This document shows, piece after piece, positions 52,572-64,000 of a DNA stretch of 64,000 nt (its first letter is position 1; every line of letters starts with the position of its first letter). The notes beneath the pieces were generated by a model, which was not told the DNA's origin, did no database searches, and was given only the letters and a program-made list of their open reading frames with translations. The position numbers were made by a program, and so were the translations under genes. The DNA is taken from positions 5,194,501 through 5,258,500 of the forward strand of contig NC_063015.1 in the NCBI RefSeq assembly GCF_020509005.1, written 5' to 3'. The stretch comes from Fulvia fulva. Taxonomy: Eukaryota > Ascomycota > Dothideomycetes > Mycosphaerellales > Mycosphaerellaceae.

Positions 52572-55528
52572 CCGCATTGGCTGGCTTGCAAGTGGAGAAC
52601 ACCCACCTGCGATGTTGCAGCTCAGCTTGCTCGACTAGTGGACCAGCTCGAGGAGAGGTGTCTTTGCGCAGAAGGCTTCCGCTATGGACGATACGATCAA
52701 TCGCGTGCTCCACGCACACGGCACCGCATCGGTTCCGATTGTCATCTGGTGGAGGAGACCTCACGTCAGGTGAGCTCAAGAGGACAAAAGATGTGCTCGT
52801 ATATCTGCGGACGACCACCGAGAGCTCACCAGGACCACTTTGTTACAGCAGATAGACAGTACAGACCAGCTGAGCCGTTTCGCTCAATAGCCCTCTCTGA
52901 TCGAAGCAAGGGCTGCAGAAGGCGAGCCTGCGCTACTTATTGCCTCGCAGTTGATCGGTGTGAGCAAAAGTTGTACCAAGAGACATCCCATGACCGTGGC
53001 TGGAAAGCAGTCATTTCTGATCACGAACCCTCTTTGATCCTCAACGGCAAGCTTAGCAACCTTCTCGAAGATGTAATAAAGATCCGCGATCACAGATTCG
53101 CCGCCGTGCTTTGAGGGCACGACTTTCACGGCGCGCAACTCCACGCTATGGATCATGGAACGAGTAAGAAAAGATCAGGGCGCTGCCGAAAGATGGGCGC
53201 GAGCAACTCTGTATTCGATGTGCTGGCACGATGTGATGGAAGCTTCATGCTCAGTCGGGCTGATGGCGGCATTGATGAGAGGAGTCCCGTGTGGCACGCT
53301 GCTGGGGTCGGACCTTCGGGATGTACCTTAGACTATTGAAGAAAAGCCCAAGATGAAGAGGAGCACGAAGTCTGCGAGGTCATTGCTGGAGGGTAAGAAG
53401 GTAGCGCCCGGTAGTGGAGCCTCGCTATCTCGTTGCTGAAAACTTGTTGTTCTTGGCTCCAATTGCTGAATAGGCGGCAAGGTCATACAAAAGATGGCTT
53501 TGCTCAAGTGGCGGACGTGCCACCGTAGACGGCAAACGAGAGGGTGTAATGGCGAAGTGTGAGTCGAGTACGGGCTGGAAAGGTGGCACTTTGTAATCGA
53601 CGTGGAGTTGTGAACAGAACCTTACGTCCAGACAGAAGAGGACAGGTGCATGGGATAGGATAGGGAAAGCGGTCGCCCAAGATCGAGAAGGTTGGCCTGA
53701 GGCACGCAAATACCACAGAAAAAGACTATCTCGTGCCCAGACGCAACCACAGGCAGCAAGCGCCAAGGCGCCGCTCTCGGCTTGGGGGGCTTCACTTCAA
53801 CACCACCTCGAGTGATGGCAGCGGTCTGAAATGGAAATAGAGAAAAAGACTGTGAAGGATATGTGGGCAGGGTGAGCATCTCTGCGAGCAGATGGATGCG
53901 CCGAGGGTGCATCACCGAACGCCACTCGATATGAACCACAAGCGGTACCTGGGTGCGACATCGCAGCAGGTACGGCAGCTAAAGATAGTTCTTCTCCGCC
54001 ATCATCGCATGTAGCGACAACGACGACGAAACAAAGTGAGCAACGTCCTTTCGCACCTTGCCAGGCGGAGGCAAACTCTTCTCGAAGCACACAAACACAC
54101 GCTGGAGCTCGGTGCCTGGCAGTTCGAGACAGCGTATGCCTGCACCCTTACCAATTGGGCGACATGACCGACGATAGGCTCTAGGCACTCGTCTTGCGAC
54201 AAAGTACCGACACCCTAGCAGTTAGCACAAAGGCCTGGCTACCATATCTGGCGCCATCTCACCGGTCACCGCTGCAAGAAGAAGTCAGTTTGCTTTTGTC
54301 TGGTGGTGAAGCCAGAGATCGGTCGCCGCCTTGCGATTGCTCGGAAGGTGCGACTGGAGCATATCTGTCGAGATGATTCGAGAAAGGCAAGACAAGCTGC
54401 GAGTTGGGGGCGCTGCAGGTGCCAGCCTCCGTGTCCATTGCAATTCGATGACGAGCTCAGGCTCTGACGATCGGGGAATCCACGCTGCCTTGGTGTGTCG
54501 ACGCCCGGACAAGCCGGCACCGACTGACAGCCATCTTGACCATCAAGAAGTTGCAAAAAGCGCGAATTGTTGCAGAGCACCACCCGATGATGAACTCGGG
54601 CTCAGCCAGGCGGGAAGTTACATGCGACTGGTGTAACCACCCGGCGTACCGGCGGCGACTGACAGCCGTCCTTGTTCCTCGTCGAGTCGTGCAACGCATC
54701 GAAAGTCTGCGAGATATCAATCTCAAAAGCGAGCGGTCTTGCTGGCGAGGTAAGACATCGCCATTGGAGATCCCCTTGCACGGCATATTACAGACTCGCC
54801 GTCCAACGTGTTCAGGGCGAGAGATCACACTGTGGGTATGCACTCGACACAGATATGATCAGGAAGTGATATCGCTGCCTCGATCCGTCTTCGAGTATGC
54901 GATGTGCCAAATGCTCCCGAGATCGTCGACTGGTTGTGATCAGTCGCGCACTGGCGAGGCGCGGAACAGGTCTTCCACGATGGTCGAGCCGTGGCGGCGG
55001 GCCGAGTGGTAAGATCAAGATGTGTCGGAGGAGAAGAAAGAAAGATGGATGGAAGCGAGAGAACTTCTTATGTCTCGTTAGCGCAAGAAAAAGCGGGGCA
55101 TGACTCAACGAGCTGCGCTTCGGCCTCAGGCTGGAGAAGCAAGTGAATGAGCTGAAGGTCACGGGAAGCTTCGAGTCACGCGCGATGCATGCCGCGATTG
55201 GCTACCATCAGTCCAGTCTTCAGTCTGATCACGTGGTCGCGAGGATGAGTTCTGTTTTCGCATGGTGGTTCAGTCTAGGTCAGTTGCCTAGTCGCTGTGA
55301 AGGAAACACAGGCGACGCTTGGAGCCGCAAGTAGCGCGGAATTTCGTGCTAGCGGGAAAGTCAATCCGCGCCTTCAATTTCAACCTCTGGCCTCTGTTTA
55401 CAATCCACTTCAACTCACAAACCTTGCTCCCCAACCACCGACAGACACCGAGTCCGTTACATCTACGGCACGACACACCATTGTCACCCACGCAAAGGTT
55501 AACACAGGACCGTCCGACGTCTCGCATT
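52572..55528. other. No well-supported gene
   Basis: GC-rich, non-RIPed sequence with many short overlapping frames. Weak candidates are minus 52884-53156 (90 residues), minus 53979-54188 (69 residues, ending KVRKDVAHFVSSSLSLHAMM...) and plus 54536-55012. None has a recognisable domain. No repeats or RNA genes seen. Confidence 0.4.
54536..55012 (+). CDS. Hypothetical ORF with Cys pairs
   Basis: 158 residues with CDWC..P and CSGREITLWVCTRHRYD motifs that could bind zinc, and a plausible helix near VVQRIESLRDINLKSE. The opposite strand holds an equally long frame, so coding status is uncertain. No homology recognised. Confidence 0.2.
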   Translation: MTIKKLQKARIVAEHHPMMNSGSARREVTCDWCNHPAYRRRLTAVLVPRRVVQRIESLRDINLKSERSCWRGKTSPLEIPLHGILQTRRPTCSGREITLWVCTRHRYDQEVISLPRSVFEYAMCQMLPRSSTGCDQSRTGEARNRSSTMVEPWRRAEW

Positions 55529-55531
55529 AGT

Positions 55532-55538
55532 TATAAAT
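55532..55538 (+). promoter_or_regulatory. TATA box upstream of the Tudor-like gene
   Basis: TATAAAT lies about 65 bp before the ATG at 55602, in a suitable position for a fungal core promoter. Confidence 0.45.
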
Positions 55539-55601
55539 GGGTCTCGAGTAGCGCACATACAGAGCCGACTGTTCCCAGAGATCCGTTGACTCACACGAGG
55601 T

Positions 55602-58600
55602 ATGGCCGTCTCGGAGACCGGCGCCACCGGCCTCTACGGTGGTGCAGTCGCGAGCGGTGCTTTGCATACCTGGACAGTGTACGAGATCACGGTGGTTGGT
55701 GGCAATATCTTCAAGTTGCTGCCCGGCGGTAAGTACGACGGGACGAAGCCTCTGCCCTCCGCGTATCCAACGGACCAGCAGCTGGCCATAGCGAATCCCC
55801 GTCGTTGGCGGTGGGTCGAGTTCCAGCAAGATTCAGACGCTACGGTCCCAGCTTATGCGACGCTGCGTCTGTCCAAGCATCTCAACACGCAAATCGATCG
55901 CTGGCGCAATAAGTTGAGCGCAGATCAGAGAAAACTTGAAGTTGGTGCAATCGTCCTCGCTCAAGACAAGGATAAGAAGTGGCGCGTTGGTGAAGTGAAG
56001 AGCATCAAAGATGAGACTGTAGTCGTCATCTTCCTGTACAAGGGCATCTGGAAAAGCCCATCAGTGCTAAAGGCCGACCTCAAGCTTCTCACTCCCGGCA
56101 GCGCATTGCTACTCGATGCGCATGGCAATCCGCTCTATCCAACAGAAGCGACCGCTACAAGACCGCCAACCCCTGTGATCGACAACTCGAGGCACGTCGC
56201 CGCAAGTAGCGTGTCCATTGACGCTCGGACGTCCACAGGGGAGGCTGCAGCAAGCAGCCACACTCTTGGACAAGCGGAGGTACAATCAAGTCGATCTTTG
56301 ACGGCCGATCCACGTCTTGGCGATGGTCTCGAACACGCAGCGAAGCGTCAGAAGACGGCTGAAGGACACAAATCTGGTCTGTCCGACAATGCTGGCGGCG
56401 CCGGCGGCTCGACGGGTGCTGCTGCAGCGAGCGATGATGGAGAGCCCCTACCGTCAAAAGACAGTCCCGCAGATATCACTGTCGAGGTTTCCTACTCGGC
56501 AACAGCTTTCCAGGCTTCATCTCCTTCAGATCAGACGGCTGAGATCGTCGCGCCGGGTCGCGTCGTCGTCCTCAAGCTTGACAACCCTATGTTGCGAGAA
56601 TCCAAAGATGATTCGATGGTCCCCCCTCGACATCCGAATTCGAACGCTCAGAAGGTGGTGAGACTCAAGGTGGATACGAGCAAGCTTCCTGTCAGAAATC
56701 CCCCCAAATCCCTCCCGGCTCGCGTTGTTGATCAGCGTTCATCAGCAGAGCTCGAGGAAGAGGATGTCAACTCTGGACTACTCCCTGAGACGCTGAACAT
56801 TCAACGACATGCTCGGCAAGCTGAGTGTAGCTTTACCGCGATGGGTATTCACTACTTGTCTATGATACACAACGGCACCCCTGCTCGTTATCAGAGTTTG
56901 TTTCCTCGTACAAACAAGACGATTGCGAAGAAGCTTGGGGGACCGCCGAAACTGAACTGCTGATAAGTCTTTCTCGAGCTCGAACCAGCTGATCGTCATG
57001 TCTTGTTGGGTGAGCTCAACGAGCTGCACATGCAGGACCGCATCGAGTCTTCCATCGAGTGCCCTCTCAATATGCAGCAGGGCTTCATGTATCTTCTGGT
57101 GCGAGCAAGGGAGGCTCACAACACGGACATCACACAGTCACAGGGCAATAGGAATATGCTCATCACCATCACAGAAGAGATGGCGGAGACGTAAAAGGTG
57201 GTCGACAAGTTCCAAGATCCATTGATCGACTACCCAATCATCGACCCTTTCACCAGGTGGCTTGCAAGGGTCAAAGGAGAGGACTTGGAGCGTCTGGTAG
57301 CAGTGTCTAGTGTCAAGACTCCTCTCAAGAAAGGCCAGAAGGTCACAGACTGCTACCGCACCCCGACGTTTATCCACAAAGTTGCTGGATCCAACATGAC
57401 TTTCTTCACACAGGAGGCTAACGGTATCCCAAGCTATATCTACACTCACAACCTTGATTGGTTCGTGGAGGATGATAAGTCGAGCAAACTTCCTCCTTGG
57501 GGTCGCATGTCATTTCTGGAAATGCTAGCCACAGAATCCGGCAAGGAGTTTGGCCAAGTGGGGGACGAAGTTTTTGAAGCATTCGAATGGCTGCTCGTCA
57601 GAGCGCAGCGCATCCACAACATAGTCTCCGAGCACCAGAGATACGGTCAGCAGTATCGAATCAATCCGGATGTTGATGATACCCGAGGGAGACTCTCCGG
57701 TGAAGCACCAAAAGCCACGGGCATTCGCTTTAAAATCGGGGGGTACGGTGTGTGTGGTTGTGGGGAGGAGATATTGAAGCCTATCGAAGGAGCAAAAGAC
57801 ATGGGCCCCTGCGAGGAGTGTCTTCGAGAGGACAAGGCGGAGGAGGCGGCCGAGCGAAACTCCCTCCACAAAGACCGTACGTCGCGGATCCCAGCACAGA
57901 ACTCAAGTGATCGTCATGGGGACTCAGACCAGATGCCCAAGGTTGCTCCGCATGTGTCCGGCGCGCCGCGCACCCAAGCAAACAGTGGTCTGATGTCCAA
58001 GCACAACTGGGATTCTGAGCATGTCTCTCGTCAGGAAGCCGTCTTGCCACCAGTCCGAAAGCAATACCTCCGACAGGAGCAGCAACTGTTGCTTGGCCCT
58101 CCAGAGTCTTGGCACACCGAGAGTGACACGCACGATGGTACCACTGGCGCCCCTCCAGGCTCCGGTAGCGACGACATCGTATTACTTGTAACTGAAGAAA
58201 ATGGTCGTGCCCAGAAGAGACGCAGAACAGCACAGGGTATAGCCACAGCACGTGCTACCGTCGTCCAGCCCAAACATCCTTCGATCCCGCTCACTGCACA
58301 AGCTAGGAACCAAGCTGATTTCCAGAACGACCTTGAGCCAATGCGACAGATCGTCAAGAGCTACTCCGAGAAAGAGTTTGGCCCACTTCACCAGTCTATG
58401 CTTGATCGGCTGTCGGAACTCCAAGATCACCATCGGCACCAGATGGAAGCTGGTAATCGTGGAGCTCAAGAAGACGGGGCATTCAGGGCATTACTCGGTA
58501 GAGTCATGTCTGAGCACAATCAGCGGTTGCCGGCGCCACCTGTTGCTGTTATGCTCCAGCGTGCGAAGAGCACCGCCATAGCGGCTCACTTTTCAACGAG

Positions 58601-59668
58601 TGCCACTACAGACCGGCAAGGTGCCCCGACCAGTTCAGATCATCGGCGTCAGTTCGCAGTCTCTACAGCAGCCAGCCTTGGAAGACAGCCACATGCTTTG
58701 GCTGGGTCGAAGAGAAAGGTGCAGCTCGATGGTGCTGGAACGAACTCCAAAACAGACGCCCCTCGAGCCAACAAGAAGAAGGGAGGAAACGTTGGAAGAT
58801 TGGATCATTCACACAACGTCGTTCCAAACATGTCAACTCTTAGTGACTCGGATTTCGAAGCTCGAATCTTCCACGACCCAGGAGTCCGCCCAGACCTTCT
58901 GGTCGGAGATGCTTTCTTGAGACTAGCAAAGACACACACACCAGGTGACATCGCCACTCTCTACCAGCCGATCTGCATTGATAAAGGCTGGAGTATGCCT
59001 GAGCGCAGCAATCTTCAACATCGTCTGAAGAAAGCCATAGCTTGGAAGGCAAACGGCGATAACATGGTAAGGCTGGCTCTGCCAAGGCCCCTGGCCCGAA
59101 TTCAAGCAATGCGATGCCGCCTCCAGCGGGCCATCTCTCTACTACTTCCGGCTTCTCTGCTACTGTACAGCCACACGCGATGGCCATGCTTGCCGGAGGA
59201 GGGACCGGGACGCGAGGCGGCATTCCCAGTCTGGGAACGAGTGCCCCTGAACATGGCCAACCGTTGTTCGGCGGCAGCACTGTCACTACCAGTGGCAACG
59301 TGCACAATCAGACCAACGCCACGTCAAACTCATATCATCCTGCAGCCTCTCCAATACTTGGATTTCCTTCTGGCTCAAGCGAGGCTTTCGGAGCACGGCA
59401 AGGATCTGTGCGGCCATATCTAGCAGGCGTCGACACACCCATTCAGCACCCTTTCAAATCCCCAGCTTCTGCTGCGTGGCAACTCAGCCATCCTTCAAAA
59501 AGCGATGGCGTCATCAGAGCTCAATCTCAAGCGGGAACGCCCAGTCAAGCTGGCGAGCAACAACAGCCATACCCACGCCCAGTCTCGGGACACCGAGCAT
59601 CCAACTTCGCCCCTCCGTCAGCGTCCGCGTACCCCCCCCCCTTCGCTACCGCCTTTTGGCAGAAGTGA
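55602..59668 (+). CDS. Large Tudor-like nuclear protein; internal stops read as introns or decay
   Basis: One reading frame runs from ATG 55602 to beyond 59000 with three in-frame stops. It opens with TGLYGGAVASGALHTWTVYE and a Tudor/PWWP-like unit at residues 114-163 (VGAIVLAQDKDKKWRVGEVKSI). A Ser/Ala-rich linker follows, then a conserved-looking block (57260-57830) and the Cys motif CGCGEEILK..GPCEECL near 57750-57825. TGA-TAA at 56961-56966 can be removed by an intron at 56908-56967 (GTACAA..TAAG, 60 nt, frame kept). TAA at 57192 can be removed by 57191-57256 (GTAAAA..CAG, 66 nt) or is a nonsense mutation. Near 59063-59070 the likely frame shifts to one ending AYPPPFATAFWQK at 59668. Function unknown; a chromatin role is inference. 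Confidence 0.55.
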
Positions 59669-61587
59669 CGCGCAAAATCCTCAGGCTATGCTACCCACGC
59701 CCCAAGAACACGGATCCTGGGCAGCGAGGTGTCCATGCTTCTCAGCATGTCCTACACATGCAGTTCTAGTCACAAAACCCTCATGAGTCATGAACAATTA
59801 CTATCATTGCTACATGTTCCAACGGTTGTATTGAGTGCTACATAACGCACAGCATCTCAACGGCGTTGGAAATCGATCGGCAGAGGAAATCCGCTGCGGC
59901 AGTGATGCCAAGCATTCACATGCAAGACGATGGAATTATCTCGGCGAGACATATACACACAACGCATATCACATACATTAGAAGACTATATTACAGTCAT
60001 GCCATCCATATCAAAAGCAAGAAAGTATAGCGCTATGGAATGATGCCCTAGGACCCCTCGGAGGAGGATCATCCTGTCGAATCTGCTGCTACTCGCTACT
60101 CTGCCGCTCTGCCACTGAACCACGCCACCGGACGAAGAAATATAGGACTTAACAACCTGTGCCAAAGGACCAGTCAAGGTACTTGTCAGGCCCACATGTA
60201 GCCTAAGCACGCCGCAAAGCATCACGCCTTTTCGCTGGCCAGTCTCCCTCGAACCATTTTCTCGACATGTAGCATCATCTTCACAGTCCTGTAGATATAA
60301 GTCTAGCATGTATCGGAGTTGCTGCGAGGCCAAATATCCTGCCACTTTTGTGTACCGACTGCAGCCGATTGAACTGTTGCCCTCATCCTTAGTAGGTACC
60401 TCACCGGACTTCCGAGACCCCGGTACGGCGGATTGCCTGTGTCGGTCCACAACAAACTCCGATCTCTGAGCTTGGCGGCCGTCGGGGCGTAGCAAGTGAC
60501 CGTCTGCAGAAGAGCGCAATGGGCTGCATCCGCAAGCACGCGGTCCATCGGATCAATTCGACATTTCGTCCATGCTCGGGGAAGCTCATCAGTGTTTCAA
60601 GACCCGTCACGAGCCTTGGCACGGGGTGTGCCCTTCTATTCAATGCACAGCTACAGACCCAGGAATCGGCTTGCCCTGTCCCGGTCTGCCACCAGCTTAG
60701 TAGAGATAGGGATGGCATTGACAGAGGCTGATAATGCGCGGACTGCCAAGCTGGAAGTATAAGTTCCTGTTATACGTATGGTAATGACAGAGCCTTGAGC
60801 AAGGCAAACGGCGATCCCGAGGACAAAGTGGAGATATCAACGAGGCAAGAGCTCGGCGCAATGGTACGGGTTCATGTAAACAGGCGGATGGAAAGAAGCT
60901 CGCACGGATACTGCAAGATGATGGTCACATGGCTGTGATGGCGTGCATTGCAGCATCGCAGTTGTTCCAGCATACGTGAACCTCGAACATCGAAGCCAAC
61001 GACGATATCATCTAAATGCTAAGATAAGACCCTCGCTGTCGACGACGTGAAGTGATATACTGAGCCTTGGAGGAAGTAGCTCAAAGTCCCGCACAAGCAC
61101 AACAGCCAGCAGATCTGCGCAAGCAGGAAAAGGTATTTCGATGACGGCTTGAAAGAATGTTCGGAGAAAGGGTCGCCATTCTAATAGACCGACGTACGCT
61201 CTCTTATCCGGATAATCGAGTGTCAGGCAACGTGGAAGTCAAAAATGTCGCTGCAGCGTCTGAAGCGCTGTCGGTCGATGTTGAAAGTCATACAAAACCA
61301 AGACCGCGGAAGGTTCGCGCGTTTGATGCATCACTCGTCAAGCGGGACGCCGCCGGGGAAGACGGCGCAGCAGTAGTTGGTGACGACAGCAGCAGTGCGC
61401 GTACATATTCACACCGCAGTCCCGAATGTCAATGTTCTTCTGCCGCTGTTTCATCTTCTTCCTGTTTTTCTCGGCTCAGAAGCAATACTGACCGAAATGA
61501 CACCCTTCAGAGGGGACTTGTACAAGAAGTGATGTATTGTGCGTTGCTCATTATGCCATGAAGATGTACTGACGGGAGAAGGTCATC
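59669..61587. other. Intergenic, no well-supported gene
   Basis: Short frames only (minus 59986-60519, plus 61157-61561), without recognisable domains; these probably overlap 3' untranslated regions of the two convergent genes. No repeat, RIP signature or RNA gene is convincing. Confidence 0.45.
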
Positions 61588-62597
61588 CTAGAACCTGTTA
61601 TCCTTCTCATTCGATACTTCATGCTCGACATTCCTCTCGCGAACAAGCACTTTGTTCTTCGACTTCTTCTGGCTCAGCGTCGCCGCATTCGAGGGACCAC
61701 CCTTCTCCGTGTCATTATGCGGCGTCATGCCTCTTTCTGCTGGGTGAATGTTCGATTGCGAAGCCAGCCTGCTTTCGCTGCGACTGTATCCATAACCATA
61801 TGGCATGAATGCGTCTCGCGTCCTGGTGGGTGTGTTTCTGCCGCTGGCTGAGATTCCTCCTGCCGCAACGCTGCCGGATTGATTGACGCCAGGGTCTTTC
61901 ATGGGACCTGTCCGCTCTGTGATTCCGGCATTGAAGCCGCCCCGGATCTGGTCCATCTTGCGGTCGTGGCGTCGCTTCAGGAATATCGCGCCGACTCCAA
62001 TGGCGGGAAGGAGGATGGCGAGGACGATCAGCATGATGATCCATTTCTGGCAGATGTTAGTTGGACATCAGGACACAATCGAATGTGACTCACGTAATGC
62101 TCCTCCCACCACGTTCCGACATGCTTGGTCGCACCGCCAGAGGTATTGCCGGCACTGCTGCCCGCTGATCGTGTCGCAGCGGCGGGCGATGAAGCCGAGG
62201 CCGTGGCCGCAGGGGCTCCTGCAGCATCCGTTGTTGCAGCACCGCCAGCATTCCCATCACCAGCATGTTCCGACGCGCCGAAATCCGAGCCGCAGTTGCT
62301 GTTGTACCACGTCGAGACTTGAGCATTTTCGGTGGGATTGGTGCAGACGGCGTCGCATATGCCCACGGCGGATGATGTAAGAGTGGTCAAGTAGGCAGAT
62401 TGGCAGAAACAGGCCCAGTTGGACTGCGTGGCGGTGTTGGTGGCAGTACAGGCCTGGGCTGCTTGGACGAGCAGAGGACACGATTGCGCGCATGCTGGCA
62501 GTTGGCTGTTTCCGTTGCTGATGACGCCTTGTTGTGCTGCGACGAGGCTCCCGCGGCGGGAGAGGAGGGTGAAGGCTGCGATGCGCGTGGAGACCAT
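61588..62597 (-). CDS. CFEM-domain membrane protein, two exons
   Basis: Exon 1 is 62597-62094 and exon 2 is 62046-61588, joined over a 47-nt intron (GTGAGT, branch-like CTAAC, CAG) that keeps the frame; the product is 320 residues. An N-terminal hydrophobic stretch suggests secretion. The CFEM domain (residues about 33-103) has all eight cysteines (36, 40, 50, 63, 65, 81, 85, 102) with the CAQSC and WACFC spacing. A Ser/Ala/Gly-rich stalk follows, then one transmembrane helix starting at the exon 2 boundary (WIIMLIVLAILLPAIGVGAIFL), a KRRHDRK stop-transfer signal and a cytoplasmic tail. CFEM proteins are fungal surface proteins; some bind haem, others act in host interaction. Which applies here is not shown by the sequence. 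Confidence 0.93.
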
Positions 62598-63537
62598 CTT
62601 GGCTAGCGGACGATCACATCAAACACCATCTGCGGAGGTGGTGCGGGAGTGCTCTTGGTTCGTCGGAGTCGTCGGATGGTGCTCGGGTGAGCACAAGGTC
62701 GGGATGTCGGTGGTGAGGGTGATGTTTCGTATGTTGCTGATGGTGTATTGGTGAGATTGCCCGTTTCGTGCTCGTGGAATGTGCTTGCGACTGCTCGATC
62801 GGCGGGGATGTGATTGCGTGAAATGTTTCGCAGGTGAGTGTCGCAGAGGATCAGTCGCGTTTGGTGTGCACGAGCGCCTTTGGTGAGAAGACGGACATGT
62901 ACACAGCGGTGCACTGAAGACGAGAAGGCAGCGGAGAGGAGAACGAGCTGGCCAGGCGAAGACGGTGGTGGTGCTTCCAGGCATTGGAACTTGGAACTCG
63001 ACCCTGGCGTGCCTGCGATATTTGGCCAAGGCTCAGCGAACAGTGTGCCGGTGATCACGGACGAGTCAACAAGTCAGGACGGATCCCGGCCACCACGTCT
63101 TCACAACAAACAACCATGACATCCCCCATTCCGACCGACTGCTATCATACTACGACACGGTCCACCGTGGGAAACACACCTGCTTCAGCGTCTGTACCAA
63201 ATTACCTCCGGAGCGAGAGTCCACACCTCATTACACGAACGATGAGATACCCTGCTGTCTCAGTCTCACCGGTGACCGCGCCATCAATGCATGCCGCTGT
63301 TGTGCGATACTCCAGCATGGCTGATGCCGTCCACAGCATCGTACACATGAGTCGAAGTCAGCAAGACGCGAGGCACATTTCCAGATAGGTCTCGCTGCGG
63401 TCAACGACGTGGCCGGGCTCGCTCATATCGACCAGCTCCTGGCACATGCAAGGTAAGTTACTGTTGCAAATCTGGCCTGATCTCCTTCCTCATCACGTTC
63501 CCGCTTCTCCGTTTGCTTCCTAACCCATCCACCTACA
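62598..63537. other. Divergent promoter region
   Basis: It separates the CFEM gene (minus) from the partial gene at 63538 (plus). Long overlapping frames on both strands have no recognisable content. A strong 5' splice signal GTAAGT lies near 63452 and a branch-like CTAAC near 63520, so an upstream non-coding or coding exon of the right-hand gene is possible. Confidence 0.4.
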
Positions 63538-64000
63538 ATGGACACGATGATGCGCTGCGGACCGGCCATCCAGAGCCAACCTACCACCTTTCCCAACACA
63601 TCGAAAGCCTTCGTCGCCAGCCACACTCGGCCGAGCGATCACCCCTGGCCTTCGCACGAGTTTTGCCAAGCATATCGCGGCGACCCCGAACGAAAAGAGC
63701 GGAAGCAGGCCAAAGAGAGAAAGAGGCAGGAAGAGAGAGCGGCACAACAGCAGAAACAACAAAGAGAACAACCTCCGCCGAGCATTTCTCCCTTCAAGCG
63801 GGCAAACACGTCTGATGCCGGAATGCTCGAGTGCTGCCCTGATCAGAAGCATCTGCGCGGACACGTTAAGCGAGCACACAAACGCATCGACCTTTTGCAG
63901 TTCGAGAAAAGGGCCGCCGAGTGTAGCGGGTGGCAGGATCTAGACTTCTGGAGGAACTACCGCAATCATCCCACTCGGACAGAGCCCTGCCGTGCGGCGA
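63538..64000 (+). CDS. Basic coiled-coil protein, 5' part, runs off the window
   Basis: From ATG 63538 the frame stays open to the last base (154 codons). It reads MDTMMRCGPAIQSQPTTFP, then a strongly charged Lys/Arg/Gln/Glu segment (ERKERKQAKERKRQEERAA) likely to form a long helix. A Cys/His-rich stretch (LECCPDQKHLRGHVKRAHKR) resembles half of a C2H2 zinc finger, followed by ECSGWQDLDFWRNYRNHP. The composition argues for a real gene; the family is not recognised. It could be longer at the 5' side if the GTAAGT near 63452 marks an upstream exon. Confidence 0.55.
   Translation, partial: MDTMMRCGPAIQSQPTTFPNTSKAFVASHTRPSDHPWPSHEFCQAYRGDPERKERKQAKERKRQEERAAQQQKQQREQPPPSISPFKRANTSDAGMLECCPDQKHLRGHVKRAHKRIDLLQFEKRAAECSGWQDLDFWRNYRNHPTRTEPCRAA

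Noticed and set aside
53979..54188. 69-codon minus-strand frame
   Set aside because: It has some protein-like composition but no start context, domain or splice partner; left as a weak candidate only.
54110..54190. tRNA-like stretch on the minus strand (CCCAATTGGTAAGG ... TCTCGAACTG)
   Set aside because: The box-A and box-B look-alikes are only about 22 bases apart and no acceptor stem closes them.
60050..60130. tRNA-Gly-like start on the minus strand (GTGGTTCAGTGGCAGAGC)
   Set aside because: No anticodon stem follows and the B-box match is weak; it looks coincidental or at most a fragment.
62603..63058. 151-codon minus-strand frame upstream of the CFEM gene
   Set aside because: Overlapping frames of similar length exist on both strands, with no domain; it lies in the divergent promoter region.

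Overview
The window looks like a filamentous ascomycete (Pezizomycotina; Dothideomycete-like is a weaker guess). The host genes at the right have a CFEM domain, a DUF3716-like cysteine motif and short GT..AG introns of about 45-60 nt. The left three quarters is a nest of retrotransposons, most showing RIP-like decay: CpA->TpA on both strands, and stop codons that are almost always TAG where Gln or Trp is expected. All calls come from reading the sequence; no search was run.

Layout. 1-1605: 3' end of a Ty1/Copia element inserted into a Tad1-like LINE (family A copy 1, to about 5625). 5626-10930: a strongly RIPed Ty3/Gypsy element on the minus strand, itself hit by a 234-bp solo LTR (9355-9588, TSD AGGTC). 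10936-17226: an intact, un-RIPed Ty3/Gypsy chromovirus with apparently identical 520-bp LTRs, TSD TATAG, an intact gag, and a pol reached by a probable -1 frameshift. 17461-22450: LINE family A copy 2. 22451-25070: a Copia fragment (+) and a decayed chromodomain reading frame (-). 25076-37504: a Copia element (Copia-1, -) whose 5' LTR is split by a second Copia (Copia-2, 30667-37469). 37505-49602: remains of a third Copia-type element (gag frame, -), cut by a 401-bp GC-rich LTR-like insert and by two LINEs of a second family (family B, 39198-44064 and 44130-49030). The family B copies are only lightly damaged.

From about 49.6 kb the composition changes sharply to ordinary gene-bearing DNA. 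It holds a small basic protein (-), a chromo-like/DUF3716-like protein (-), a long Tudor-like/Cys-motif protein (+) with internal stops that may be introns or decay, a two-exon CFEM membrane protein (-), and the first exon of a coiled-coil gene that runs off the right edge (+).

Together the region records a history. Old elements were inactivated by RIP. Younger elements (the intact Gypsy and family B LINEs) arrived later and escaped it. Insertion order can be read from nesting and target-site duplications. The Copia elements share a primer site matching the anticodon arm of initiator tRNA-Met, while the intact Gypsy appears to be self-priming. No wholly new system is proven. The best leads are the frameshift/self-priming Gypsy, the conversion-like mosaic between LINE copies, the tRNA-like cloverleaf in a 1-kb non-coding block of Copia-2, and the interrupted Tudor-like host gene.
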